In this document: positions 26,925-34,511 of the stretch, in pieces
Layout: each line of letters begins with the position of its first letter
Position numbering within the stretch: the first letter of the stretch is position 1
Source of the DNA: Rhodococcus sp. Z13
Lineage (GTDB): Bacteria > Actinomycetota > Actinomycetes > Mycobacteriales > Mycobacteriaceae
Assembly: GCF_025837095.1 (NCBI RefSeq)
Contig: NZ_CP107551.1
Coordinates: 2,784,668-2,848,667, forward strand
Reading direction: 5' to 3'
DNA length: 64,000 bases
The notes under the pieces: model-generated
Seen by the model: the letters and a program-made list of their open reading frames with translations, nothing else
Told to the model about the DNA's origin: nothing
Database searches by the model: none
Program-made: the position numbers and the translations under genes

Positions 26925-28538
26925 ATGACCACGACCGTCACCCCGGCGGGCAGAACCGCGGAGGCCGAACCCTATCGGCGACGCTGGGCCGGCCTGCTCG
27001 TGCTGTGCCTGAGCCTGCTCATCGTCGTCATGGCGAACACTTCGCTGATCGTTGCGGCCCCGAGCATGCTCCGCGAACTGCAGCTCACCAGCACCGACAT
27101 GCAGTGGATCATCGACGGCTACACCGTCCCGTACGCCGCACTGATGCTGCTGTGCGGCGTGCTCGGCGACCGGTACGGCCGTCGCGGCGCCCTCCTCGCC
27201 GGGCTCGCGACCTTCGCGGCGGGCGCGATCCACGGCTCCCTGGCCGACAGCGCCGTCGACGTCGTCGTCGCCCGCATCGTGATGGGGGTCGGCGCCGCGG
27301 TGATCATGCCCGCGACGCTGTCGCTGCTCGTCGCGATGTTCCCCTCCCACGAACGCGCCCGCGCGATCGCGGCGTGGGCCGCCACCTCGGGGCTCGCGAT
27401 CGCCCTCGGGCCGCTGCTCGCCGGCTGGCTCCTCGAGTGGAACTCGTGGGGTTCGACCTTCCTCATCAACGTGCCGATCGCCGCGCTCGCGGCCGTCGCC
27501 TCGCTCGTCCTCGTCCCCGCATCCAGGGCCGAGGGACTCACCCGCATCGACTGGATCGGCGGCGCGCTGTCGGTCGCCGCGGTCGGCGGCATCGTCTACG
27601 CGATCATCGAGGGCTTCCACTTCGGTTGGGCCGGAAGCGCTCTCGTCGCACTGGTCGGTTCGGTCGTCGCGGCGGCGGTGTTCGTCGCGTGGGAACTGCG
27701 GTGTCCGCGACCGCTCCTGGACCTGCGGCGGGTCGCCGACCGGACCGTCGGCAGCGCCTGCCTCGCCGTGCTGCTGCTGTTCCTCGTCACCTTCGGAGTG
27801 ATCTACTTCGTCGCCCAGCAGTTCCAGTTCGTGCTCGGCTACGCCCCGCTCGAGACCGGCCTGCGGCTGCTGCCCCTCGCCGTGACCGTCTCGCTCGGCG
27901 CCGCGCTGAGCGGACGGCTCGCCCCACGCTTCGGTGCGCGCCTCGCGGTGGCGGGCGGCACGATCGCCGCCGCGGCCGGGGTGCTCGTGCTCGCGATCCT
28001 CGACCTGTCGGCCGGTTATCCGCCGTTCCTGACCTCGTTGCTGCTGGTCGGTTTCGGCATCGGCCTGGCCACGCCCCCGTCCACGGATCTGATCATGGGC
28101 GGTTTCCCCGAGGACGATCTCGGTGCGGCGGGCGGCCTCAACGACACTGCGGTCGAGTTCGGCGGCTCCCTGGGCATCGCCCTGCTCGGCTCCGTGCTCG
28201 CGACCACCTACCACCGGGAGATCTCCGTGTTCCTCGACGGGCTGCCGCTGGACACGGTGAGCGGGCCGATGGCCGAGCAGGCCTCCACCGCGATCGAGGC
28301 GGCGGGCGACTCGGTCGGCGGCGCGGCGATCGTCGCGGAGGAACTCGCCGCCCACCCGTTCGCGAAGACCTACGCGCAGCCCCTGCTCGACGCGTCGTCG
28401 GCGGCGTTCGGGCAGGCCATCTCGTCGGCGAGCCTGGTGGCGGGCATCGTGCTGCTCGTCGGTACGGTGGCCGTGGCGGTGCTACTCCCCCGCCGAGCGG
28501 GCCTGCAGATCCGCGACGAAGCCGAGGTCCGCGGCTGA
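26925..28538 (+). CDS. MFS multidrug exporter, DHA2 (EmrB/QacA, 14-helix) family
   Basis: This is a 537-residue proton-coupled exporter starting at ATG 26925, 4 nt after AGGAGG. The first helix is LLVLCLSLLIVVMANTSLIV. The motif-A loop is GVLGDRYGRRGALLAGL and motif C-like GLAIALGPLLAGWLL follows. Fourteen hydrophobic segments can be counted, which places it in the QacA-type group that expels cations and hydrophobic drugs. The large loop near residues 440-490 between the last two helices is usual. Expression should be controlled by the divergent TetR protein. Its 3' end overlaps the convergent hydrolase gene by 57 bp. Confidence 0.92.
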   Translation: MTTTVTPAGRTAEAEPYRRRWAGLLVLCLSLLIVVMANTSLIVAAPSMLRELQLTSTDMQWIIDGYTVPYAALMLLCGVLGDRYGRRGALLAGLATFAAGAIHGSLADSAVDVVVARIVMGVGAAVIMPATLSLLVAMFPSHERARAIAAWAATSGLAIALGPLLAGWLLEWNSWGSTFLINVPIAALAAVASLVLVPASRAEGLTRIDWIGGALSVAAVGGIVYAIIEGFHFGWAGSALVALVGSVVAAAVFVAWELRCPRPLLDLRRVADRTVGSACLAVLLLFLVTFGVIYFVAQQFQFVLGYAPLETGLRLLPLAVTVSLGAALSGRLAPRFGARLAVAGGTIAAAAGVLVLAILDLSAGYPPFLTSLLLVGFGIGLATPPSTDLIMGGFPEDDLGAAGGLNDTAVEFGGSLGIALLGSVLATTYHREISVFLDGLPLDTVSGPMAEQASTAIEAAGDSVGGAAIVAEELAAHPFAKTYAQPLLDASSAAFGQAISSASLVAGIVLLVGTVAVAVLLPRRAGLQIRDEAEVRG

Positions 28539-29294
28539 ATCCACGGTGAGCAGCTCGAGCGAGCGGGCCCACGCACGGGTTGTCCGGTTCAGGAAGGCGA
28601 CGTGGTCCTCACCGTCGAACTCCTCGTCGGACACCGGATCCCCCGCCGCGCGCGCGGCCTCGGCGTAGCGGCGGGCCACGCTCACCGGCACCTGCTCGTC
28701 GGCGTCACCGTGCAGCACGACGACCGGCACGCCTATCGGGACCCGGTGCATCGGGGACGCCGACCGGTAGGTCTCGGGAGCCCCGTCGTACGGGGCACCG
28801 AAGAGCAGTTCGAACTGCTCCACCCGGCGGCCCCGTTCACCCGCCGACACGAGGTCGAGCGCCCCGGCCTGCGAGACGACGAATTCCGGTCGCCGCGAGG
28901 TGGTCTCGCCGGCCAGCCACACCGCGAGCTGGCCACCGGCGGAATGCCCCACCAGCCGGATCCGGTCGAGGTCGACGTCGATGCCGGCCTGCCGCGCGTG
29001 CGGCGCGACCAGCGTGGTGATCGCCTCGAACGCCGCGACGATGTCGGCGGACATCTCCGGCCACGCCCCGCCGGCCCCGAGGCGCCGGTACTCGACGTTC
29101 CAGACCACCAGGCCGCGCCGGGCGAGTTCGGCGGCCAGGGCCGTGCCGAGGGTGAGTCCGTAACGGGCGTGCCACGATCCGCCGTGGACGACCATCACGA
29201 CCGGGACGGGTCCGGTGACCGCCGCGGTGTCGGGGAGGAAGACGTGCCCGAACTGCTGCGAGTGCGGGCCGTAGGCGATCTTCGTGCGAGCCAA
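28482..29294 (-). CDS. Alpha/beta hydrolase (BD-FAE/esterase-like)
   Basis: This is a 270-residue esterase-type enzyme starting at TTG 29294 (LARTKIAYG), with GAAGGA 6 nt upstream; no ATG or GTG fits better. The oxyanion motif VVHGGSW, nucleophile GHSAGGQLAVW, acid VVLHGDADEQVP and histidine GEDHVAFL complete the catalytic triad. It resembles feruloyl-esterase/peptidase-type hydrolases; the substrate is unknown. It lies 50 bp downstream of rsmE and may share its transcript. Its 3' end runs 57 bp into the convergent MFS gene. Confidence 0.85.
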   Translation of the reverse strand: MARTKIAYGPHSQQFGHVFLPDTAAVTGPVPVVMVVHGGSWHARYGLTLGTALAAELARRGLVVWNVEYRRLGAGGAWPEMSADIVAAFEAITTLVAPHARQAGIDVDLDRIRLVGHSAGGQLAVWLAGETTSRRPEFVVSQAGALDLVSAGERGRRVEQFELLFGAPYDGAPETYRSASPMHRVPIGVPVVVLHGDADEQVPVSVARRYAEAARAAGDPVSDEEFDGEDHVAFLNRTTRAWARSLELLTVDSAADLGFVADLQARSAGE

Positions 29295-29344
29295 GAGGAA
29301 TCCTTCGGTACGGGGATCGGGGCCCGTGAGGGTCCCTCGCTCCC

Positions 29345-30103
29345 TCAGTGCGGGGGCCGGGTCCGCCAGCGGTCGGTCAGCACCCCGATGGCGCCGAGGG
29401 CGACCGCGGCGGCGGTGGAGGTGCGCAGCACCGTCGGACCGAGGGAGACCGCGACGGCCCCGGCCTCGGTCAGCGCCTGCACCTCGCTGTCGTCGAGCCC
29501 ACCCTCCGGGCCGACCACCAGGGTGAGCGCCTCGACGTCCCGCAGCGGCAGGTCGGCGAAGGGCACGGTGGCGGACTCGTGGAGCACGAGCACCGACTCG
29601 CCGCGGTCGGCGGCCTGCCGGACGCGGGCGACGACGTCGGCGGTGCGGTGCAGCGGCGACACGCTCGGCACGTACGGCCGGCGCGACTGCTTCGCCGCGG
29701 CGGTCGCGACCGCCTGCCAGCGGGCAACACCCTTGTCCGCCTTGGCGTCCCACCGGGCCACGCAGCGCGCCGACTGCCACGGCACGAACTCGTCGGCGCC
29801 CGCCTCGGTGGCGAGTTCGACGGCGAGCTCGGACCGGTCGGACTTCGGCAGCGCCTGCACGACCGTCACCTTCGGGTGCGGCGGGTCCACGACGCGGCGG
29901 GCGAGCACGAGGGCCTCGAGCCGGTCCTTGGCCACCGCGGTGACCTCGACGTCGGCGACGGCGCCGGCACCGTCGGCGAGTACGAGACGCTCACCGACAG
30001 CGATGCGGCGCACCGTCGCGGCGTGCCGCCCCTCCTTGCCGTCGAGTACGGCGGTGCCACCCTCCTCGGGCAGCGGATCGAGGTAGAACAGCGTCGCGGC
30101 CAC
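29345..30103 (-). CDS. rsmE: 16S rRNA (uracil(1498)-N(3))-methyltransferase RsmE
   Basis: This is a 252-residue SPOUT methyltransferase. The N-terminal PUA-like part is [26 protein letters not shown]. The knotted SAM site is at [15 protein letters not shown] and [18 protein letters not shown], and [18 protein letters not shown] is the family's conserved mid region. It methylates U1498 of 16S rRNA. The start is GTG 30103. It is 8 bp from dnaJ and follows it, as in M. tuberculosis (Rv2372c-Rv2373c). Confidence 0.95.
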   Translation of the reverse strand: MAATLFYLDPLPEEGGTAVLDGKEGRHAATVRRIAVGERLVLADGAGAVADVEVTAVAKDRLEALVLARRVVDPPHPKVTVVQALPKSDRSELAVELATEAGADEFVPWQSARCVARWDAKADKGVARWQAVATAAAKQSRRPYVPSVSPLHRTADVVARVRQAADRGESVLVLHESATVPFADLPLRDVEALTLVVGPEGGLDDSEVQALTEAGAVAVSLGPTVLRTSTAAAVALGAIGVLTDRWRTRPPH

Positions 30104-30111
30104 CGGGCGGC

Positions 30112-31260
30112 CTAGCGGGCGCTGAACGCGTCGCGCAGACGCGAGAACAGACCACCGGAGTTCTGCGAGCCGGTGGTGACGACCTCGGCGCGCTCACGGT
30201 CGCTGTGCCGGCGCAGATCCTCGAGCAGCTTGGTCTGCTTGTGGTCCAGGCGCGTCGGGACGACGACCTCGAGGTGGGCGTGCAGGTCGCCGCGGTTGCC
30301 CGAGCGCAGCTTGGGCATGCCGTGGCCGCGCAGCACCGTCACCGAACCGGGCTGGGTGCCGGGGTCGACGGTGATGTCCATGGGGCCGTCGAGGATCGTC
30401 TCGACCGTCACCTTGGTGCCGAGCGCAGCGTCGAACATGGGCACACGGATGGTGCAGTGCAGGTCGTCGCCGTCGCGGACGAAGACGTCGTGCTGCTGCT
30501 CGATGACCTCGACGTACAGGTCGCCGGCCGGACCGCCGCCGGGCCCGACCTCGCCCTGCGCGGCGAGCCGGATACGCATGCCGTTGCCGACACCCGCGGG
30601 CACCTTGACGGTGATGTCGCGGCGGGCGCGGACACGGCCGTCGCCACCGCACTTGCGGCAGGGATCCGGGATGGTCTCGCCGACACCGCGGCAGGTGGGG
30701 CACGGCCGCGAGGTCATGACCTGGCCGAGGAACGACCGCTGGATGGACTGCACCTCGCCGGCACCGCCACAGGTCTCGCACCGCACCGGCTTCGAATCAC
30801 CGTGCGTGCCCGAACCGGTGCACGCGTCACACAGGATCGCGGTGTCGACGGTGACCGTCTTGGTGACGCCGCGCGCGCACTCCTCGAGGGTGAGCTTGGT
30901 GCGCAACAGTGAGTCGGCGCCCGGCTGGACGCGGCCGCGCGGGCCACGGCTGCCGCCGGCGCCGCCACCGAAGAACGCCTCGAAGACGTCCCCGAGGCCG
31001 CCGCCGAACCCGCCGAAGCCACCGGCTCCGGCGCCACCGCCCGACTCGAGCGGGTCGCCGCCCATGTCGACGATGCGGCGCTTCTCCGGATCGGACAGCA
31101 CCTCGTAGGCGGCCGAGATCTCCTGGAAGCGCTTCTGCGCGTCCTCGCTCGGGTTCACATCGGGGTGGTGCTCGCGCGCCAGCCTGCGGTACGCCCGTTT
31201 GATCTCCTGGTCGGTCGCGTTCTTGGACACGCCGAGCGTCCCGTAGTAGTCCCGTGCCAC
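30112..31260 (-). CDS. dnaJ: Chaperone DnaJ (DnaJ2)
   Basis: This is a 382-residue type I J-protein, co-chaperone of DnaK. The J domain has HPD in [11 protein letters not shown]. The Gly/Phe linker is rich in [16 protein letters not shown]. The zinc domain has four CxxCxGxG units ([32 protein letters not shown]), and the C-terminal substrate-binding domains follow. The start is GTG 31260. It is the hrcA-linked dnaJ rather than the dnaK-operon copy, matching the mycobacterial dnaJ2. Confidence 0.95.
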   Translation of the reverse strand: MARDYYGTLGVSKNATDQEIKRAYRRLAREHHPDVNPSEDAQKRFQEISAAYEVLSDPEKRRIVDMGGDPLESGGGAGAGGFGGFGGGLGDVFEAFFGGGAGGSRGPRGRVQPGADSLLRTKLTLEECARGVTKTVTVDTAILCDACTGSGTHGDSKPVRCETCGGAGEVQSIQRSFLGQVMTSRPCPTCRGVGETIPDPCRKCGGDGRVRARRDITVKVPAGVGNGMRIRLAAQGEVGPGGGPAGDLYVEVIEQQHDVFVRDGDDLHCTIRVPMFDAALGTKVTVETILDGPMDITVDPGTQPGSVTVLRGHGMPKLRSGNRGDLHAHLEVVVPTRLDHKQTKLLEDLRRHSDRERAEVVTTGSQNSGGLFSRLRDAFSAR

Positions 31261-31319
31261 GTCAGGTTTCGTCCTTACTTGGTTTTCTACTCAGTCGATG
31301 GACAACGGCACCCGGCGTT

Positions 31320-31342
31320 CACCGAGCGCCCCACGCTCGGTG
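31320..31342. terminator. Hairpin in the hrcA-dnaJ intergenic region
   Basis: CACCGAGCG pairs perfectly with CGCTCGGTG around a CCCCA loop. CACCGAGCG is repeated a few bases later (31346-31354), so alternative stems are possible. It may attenuate transcription from hrcA into dnaJ. Confidence 0.55.
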
Positions 31343-31360
31343 TTCACCGAGCGCCCCCGC

Positions 31361-32404
31361 TCAGCGCTCACCGAGCACCTCGCCGATATATCTCGCAACG
31401 GTCGCGACCGATGCGATGGTTCCCGGATAGTCCATCCGGGTGGGGCCGAGCACACCCAGCCCACCGAAGACCGCACCCGCGGCACCGTAGCCGGTGGACA
31501 CGACGGAGGTGGTCCGCATCTCCTCGAACTGGGTCTCCTCGCCGATCCGGACGGTCACCCGGCCGGGGTCGGTGCTGCTGGCGAGCAGCTTGAGCACGAC
31601 CACCTGTTCCTCGAGCGCCTCGAGCACCGTGCGCAGCGAGCCCGGCACGTCCCCGTGCCCGTCGAAATCCGCCGCGTTGCGGGTGAGGTTGGCGGTGCCG
31701 CCGAGCACGAGGCGTTCCTCCGGGTGCTCCACGAGCGTCTCCACCAGCACCGTGGTGCAGCGGATGACCGCGTCGCGGACCTCCTCGGGGGCGTTGTCGG
31801 CGAGTTCCGTCACCGCGATGGACGCGGCCGCCAGGCGCTTGCCGGTGAGGGCGGCGCCGAGCAGTTCGCGCAGGCGGGACAGGTTCTCGTCGGTGATCAC
31901 GTCGCCGAGTTCGACGATGCGCTGGTCGACGCGACCGGAATCGGTGATGAGCACGAGCAGCAGCCGTGCCGGTGTCAGGGCGACGACCTCGAGGTGGCGC
32001 ACCGACGACGCCGACAGCGTCGGGTACTGCACGATCGCGACCTGCCGGGTGAGCTGCGCGAGCAGGCGCACCGCGCGCCGCAGCACGTCGTCGAGGTCGA
32101 CGCCGGATTCGAGGAACTTCAGGATCGCGCGGCGTTCGGCCGCCGACAGCGGCTTGACCTCCGCGATCCGGTCCACGAACTGCCGGTAGCCCTTGTCGGT
32201 GGGCACGCGCCCGGAGCTCGTGTGCGTCTGCGTGATGTATCCCTCGGCCTCGAGCACGGCCATGTCGTTGCGGACGGTGGCGCTGGAGACGCCGAGGTTG
32301 TGCCGGTCGACGAGAGTCTTGGATCCGATGGGCTCCTTGGTGGATACGTAATCCGCCACGATGGCGCGCAAGACCTTGAATCTCCGCTCCTCGGTACTCG
32401 ACAA
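31361..32404 (-). CDS. hrcA: Heat-inducible transcription repressor HrcA
   Basis: This is a 347-residue repressor of class I heat-shock genes that binds CIRCE operators. The N-terminal winged helix reads [51 protein letters not shown], with [17 protein letters not shown] just after. The GAF-like core and the C-terminal [25 protein letters not shown] are present. The start is TTG 32404 with GGAGGTGG upstream; no ATG or GTG is available nearby. I see no CIRCE element in this window, so its targets (groEL loci) lie elsewhere. Confidence 0.95.
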   Translation of the reverse strand: MSSTEERRFKVLRAIVADYVSTKEPIGSKTLVDRHNLGVSSATVRNDMAVLEAEGYITQTHTSSGRVPTDKGYRQFVDRIAEVKPLSAAERRAILKFLESGVDLDDVLRRAVRLLAQLTRQVAIVQYPTLSASSVRHLEVVALTPARLLLVLITDSGRVDQRIVELGDVITDENLSRLRELLGAALTGKRLAAASIAVTELADNAPEEVRDAVIRCTTVLVETLVEHPEERLVLGGTANLTRNAADFDGHGDVPGSLRTVLEALEEQVVVLKLLASSTDPGRVTVRIGEETQFEEMRTTSVVSTGYGAAGAVFGGLGVLGPTRMDYPGTIASVATVARYIGEVLGER

Positions 32405-32537
32405 CCCGCCACCTCCGTTTCCACCGACTGCAGGGCCTACCGATCGGGGCCGTACCCTGCCAGTCTAGTCGTGTGACGACGGTGCAGCCGCCGGGCACAG
32501 GTCCGACACGGCTCGTCGGGCCCGGCCACCGTCGCCG

Positions 32538-32543
32538 TAGGGT
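32538..32543 (+). promoter_or_regulatory. -10 element, leaderless promoter of the Rv2375-like gene
   Basis: TAGGGT ends 6 nt before ATG 32550 and no ribosome binding site lies between. The mRNA would begin at or next to the ATG. Confidence 0.45.
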
Positions 32544-32549
32544 GTTCGC

Positions 32550-32888
32550 ATGATCTTCAAGGGCGTCCGGGACGGCAAGCCGTATCCCGATCACGGACTG
32601 TCTCTGCGTGACTGGTCGCGGATCCCACCGCGTCAGGTGCGCCTCGACGAGATCGTCACCACGACCAAGGTCCTCGAACTGGACCGGCTGCTGTCCGAGG
32701 ACTCCACCTTCTACGGCGATCTGTTCCCGCACGCCGTGCAGTGGCAGGGCGTGCTCTATCTCGAGGACGGGCTGCACCGGGCGGTGCAGTCGGCGCTGCG
32801 CAACCGGCCGGTCATGCACGTGCGGGTGTTCGAGTACGACGCGCTGACCCCCACGCCCGGCCGGGCCGAGGCCGACCACCACGACTGA
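32550..32888 (+). CDS. Rv2375-like small protein, possible ParB/sulfiredoxin-type fold
   Basis: This is a 112-residue protein, MIFKGVRDGKPYPDHGLSLRDW at the N-terminus. The core IPPRQVRLDEIVTTTKVLELDRLL, followed by LYLEDGLHRAVQSALRNRPVMHVRVFE, resembles the ParB/Srx fold. In that fold a short helix pair precedes an 'xDGxHRxxA' nucleotide-binding loop; here EDGLHRAV occupies that place. It is conserved in mycobacteria as Rv2375, where the function is unknown; databases sometimes label relatives VapB-like, which I do not see support for. It is apparently leaderless and lies convergent to hemW, 14 bp apart. Confidence 0.75.
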   Translation: MIFKGVRDGKPYPDHGLSLRDWSRIPPRQVRLDEIVTTTKVLELDRLLSEDSTFYGDLFPHAVQWQGVLYLEDGLHRAVQSALRNRPVMHVRVFEYDALTPTPGRAEADHHD

Positions 32889-32901
32889 GACCGGCCGAGG
32901 T

Positions 32902-34152
32902 TCAGTCCTCGCCGCCGAGCAGGATCGTGCGGACCACGGCGTCGGCGAGCAGGCGGCCCCGGTCGGTCAGCACGAGATGCTCGTCACGTTCCACCGCCAG
33001 ACCGTCGGCGACGACGGTGCGGGCCGCCGCGCGCTCCCCCTCGTCGAGGGCGGACAGCGGCAGGCCGGTGCGCAGCCGCACGGTGAGCATCACCAGTTCG
33101 GTGTGCCGGTCCTCGGCAGTGAGCTGTTCGCTGCCGGCCACCGGCAGCTTCCCGTCGGCGAGGGTGGCGCTGTAGCGGGCGGGATGCTTGACGTTCCACC
33201 AGCGCACCCCGCCGACGTGGCTGTGCGCGCCGGGGCCGGCACCCCACCAGTCGCCGCCGTCCCAGTAGCCGAGGTTGTGGGTGCAGCGCGCCGACGGGTC
33301 GTCGGCCTTCGCCCAGTTGGACACCTCGTACCAGGTCATCCCGGCCTCGGCCAGGCGCGCGTCGATCCGTTCGTAGCGGGCGGCGAGGACATCGTCGTCC
33401 GGGGCGGGCAGTTCGCCGCGGCGGACGCGGCGGGCGAGGGCGGTGCCGTCTTCGACGATGAGCGCGTAGGCGGAGACGTGGTCGACGCCCGCGGCGAGCA
33501 CGGCGTCGAGGGAGGCGTCGAGATCGGCGTCGCGTTCGCCGGGGGTGCCGTAGATGAGGTCGAGGTTGACGTGTTCGAAACCGGCGGCGCGGGCCTCCTC
33601 CGCCGCCGCGACGGGTCGGCCCGGGGTGTGGGTACGGTCGAGCACCGCGAGCACGTGCGGGGCGGCGGACTGCATGCCCAGCGACACCCGGGTGTAGCCG
33701 GCCTCGCGGATGCCGGCGAAGAACTGCGGAGACGTCGATTCGGGGTTCGACTCGGTGGTGACCTCGGCGCCCGCGGCGAGACCGAAGGAGTCGCGGACCG
33801 CGTCGAGCACCCGCGCGAGTCCGTCGGCGCCGAGCAGCGAGGGCGTGCCGCCGCCGACGAAGACGGTCTCCGCGGCGGGCACGGTGCGGCCGTCGCGGGC
33901 CAGCAGCCGGGCCCCGGCGTCGAGTTCGCGGCGCAACCCGTCGAGCCAGGACTGCGCGGACGCGGCGCTGCCGAGTTCCCCGGCGGTGTAGGTGTTGAAG
34001 TCGCAGTAGCCGCAGCGGGTCGCGCAGAACGGGACGTGCACGTACACCCCGAACGGACGGGTCCCCACGCCTGCGAGGGCCGAGTCGGGCAGGTCGAGGC
34101 CGGCCGGGCAGGTCTCCTGTGCGGTCCGAGGACCGATCCGGGTGTCGTTCAC
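32902..34152 (-). CDS. hemW: HemW-type radical SAM heme chaperone
   Basis: This is a 416-residue radical SAM protein. The cluster motif CATRCGYCDF (CxxxCxxC) follows GVYVHVPF. GGGTPSLLG, TTESNPES and LGMQSAAPHVL are SAM-binding segments, and the HemN C-terminal domain is at the end. HemW proteins carry heme and insert it into targets; they lack the extra Cys (CxxxCxxCxC) of true coproporphyrinogen oxidase HemN, and here Phe-Asn follows CDF. The start GTG 34152 is tentative: GGAGG is only 2 nt away, so the mRNA may be leaderless. In M. tuberculosis this gene (Rv2388c) borders the mycobactin cluster, absent here. Confidence 0.9.
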   Translation of the reverse strand: MNDTRIGPRTAQETCPAGLDLPDSALAGVGTRPFGVYVHVPFCATRCGYCDFNTYTAGELGSAASAQSWLDGLRRELDAGARLLARDGRTVPAAETVFVGGGTPSLLGADGLARVLDAVRDSFGLAAGAEVTTESNPESTSPQFFAGIREAGYTRVSLGMQSAAPHVLAVLDRTHTPGRPVAAAEEARAAGFEHVNLDLIYGTPGERDADLDASLDAVLAAGVDHVSAYALIVEDGTALARRVRRGELPAPDDDVLAARYERIDARLAEAGMTWYEVSNWAKADDPSARCTHNLGYWDGGDWWGAGPGAHSHVGGVRWWNVKHPARYSATLADGKLPVAGSEQLTAEDRHTELVMLTVRLRTGLPLSALDEGERAAARTVVADGLAVERDEHLVLTDRGRLLADAVVRTILLGGED

Positions 34153-34270
34153 GCCCTCCAGTGTTCCAGAGACGCAGGGGGACGAATCCCCCACGAGGCG
34201 CCTACCTCGACATTTCCCGCGATTTCGGTGGAAATGCCGCCCACGATTCGGAATCGTCCGTGTGACGTGG

Positions 34271-34276
34271 CACAAT
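34271..34276 (+). promoter_or_regulatory. -10 element of the nirA-cys operon promoter
   Basis: CACAAT ends 7 nt before the ATG of the cysteine-rich leader ORF (34284), so transcription should start at that ATG and the leader is translated without a 5' UTR. Confidence 0.55.
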
Positions 34277-34283
34277 GGGCCGC

Positions 34284-34394
34284 ATGACAGGATCCGGAGT
34301 GCGACTGGTGGCGCGACGCCACGTCGACTTCAAGCGCGTCTGCGCGTCCTGTTGTCTGCCGTGCGCCGCATGTCTGTGCGCCGACTGTTCGTAG
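34284..34394 (+). CDS. Polycysteine leader peptide of the nirA-cysHDN operon
   Basis: This is a 36-codon leaderless ORF. It begins MTGSGVRLVARRHVDFKR and ends VCASCCLPCAACLCADCS: seven cysteines in the last 17 codons. The in-frame ATG 34275 lies within the -10 and cannot be the start if the promoter is right. The stop is 117 nt before nirA. Polycysteine leaderless ORFs are known in mycobacteria as cysteine-responsive attenuators of sulfur genes: ribosomes stall at Cys codons when Cys-tRNA is scarce and this opens expression of the downstream genes. The VARRHVDFKRV-type segment is also a recurrent feature of actinobacterial sulfur leaders. The peptide itself is probably not functional. Confidence 0.8.
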   Translation: MTGSGVRLVARRHVDFKRVCASCCLPCAACLCADCS

Positions 34395-34404
34395 TCGGCA
34401 CTCT

Positions 34405-34504
34405 CCCGGCATAGTCCAGATCCCTGCCGGGTCGAACCATGCGTGCACGAGGATCAGCCCCCTCCTGCGCCCGTCGACCCGGTTCTCCCCGCGAACATCA
34501 GGAG
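34405..34504 (+). promoter_or_regulatory. Candidate attenuator structures between leader ORF and nirA
   Basis: CCCGGCA (34405-34411) can pair with TGCCGGG (34425-34431), starting 10 nt after the leader stop. Further down CTCCTG (34462-34467) is complementary to CAGGAG (34499-34504), which contains the nirA ribosome binding site. AGGA (34449-34453 region) could compete for the TCCT. A ribosome stalled on the last Cys codons would cover the first hairpin. This layout suits translational attenuation; the pairing is by eye. Confidence 0.45.
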
Positions 34505-34511
34505 CACCTGC

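Noticed and set aside
31261-31360. Small gene between hrcA and dnaJ
   Set aside because: Only hairpin-forming repeats of CACCGAGCG are seen; no start with a ribosome site.
32405-32549. CIRCE operator upstream of hrcA
   Set aside because: No TTAGCACTC-N9-GAGTGCTAA-like inverted repeat is present in this region.
34443-34511. GTG 34443 as the nirA start
   Set aside because: The 23 extra residues are Pro-rich and cover the leader RNA; ATG 34512 has AGGAG and matches the usual beginning of the protein.
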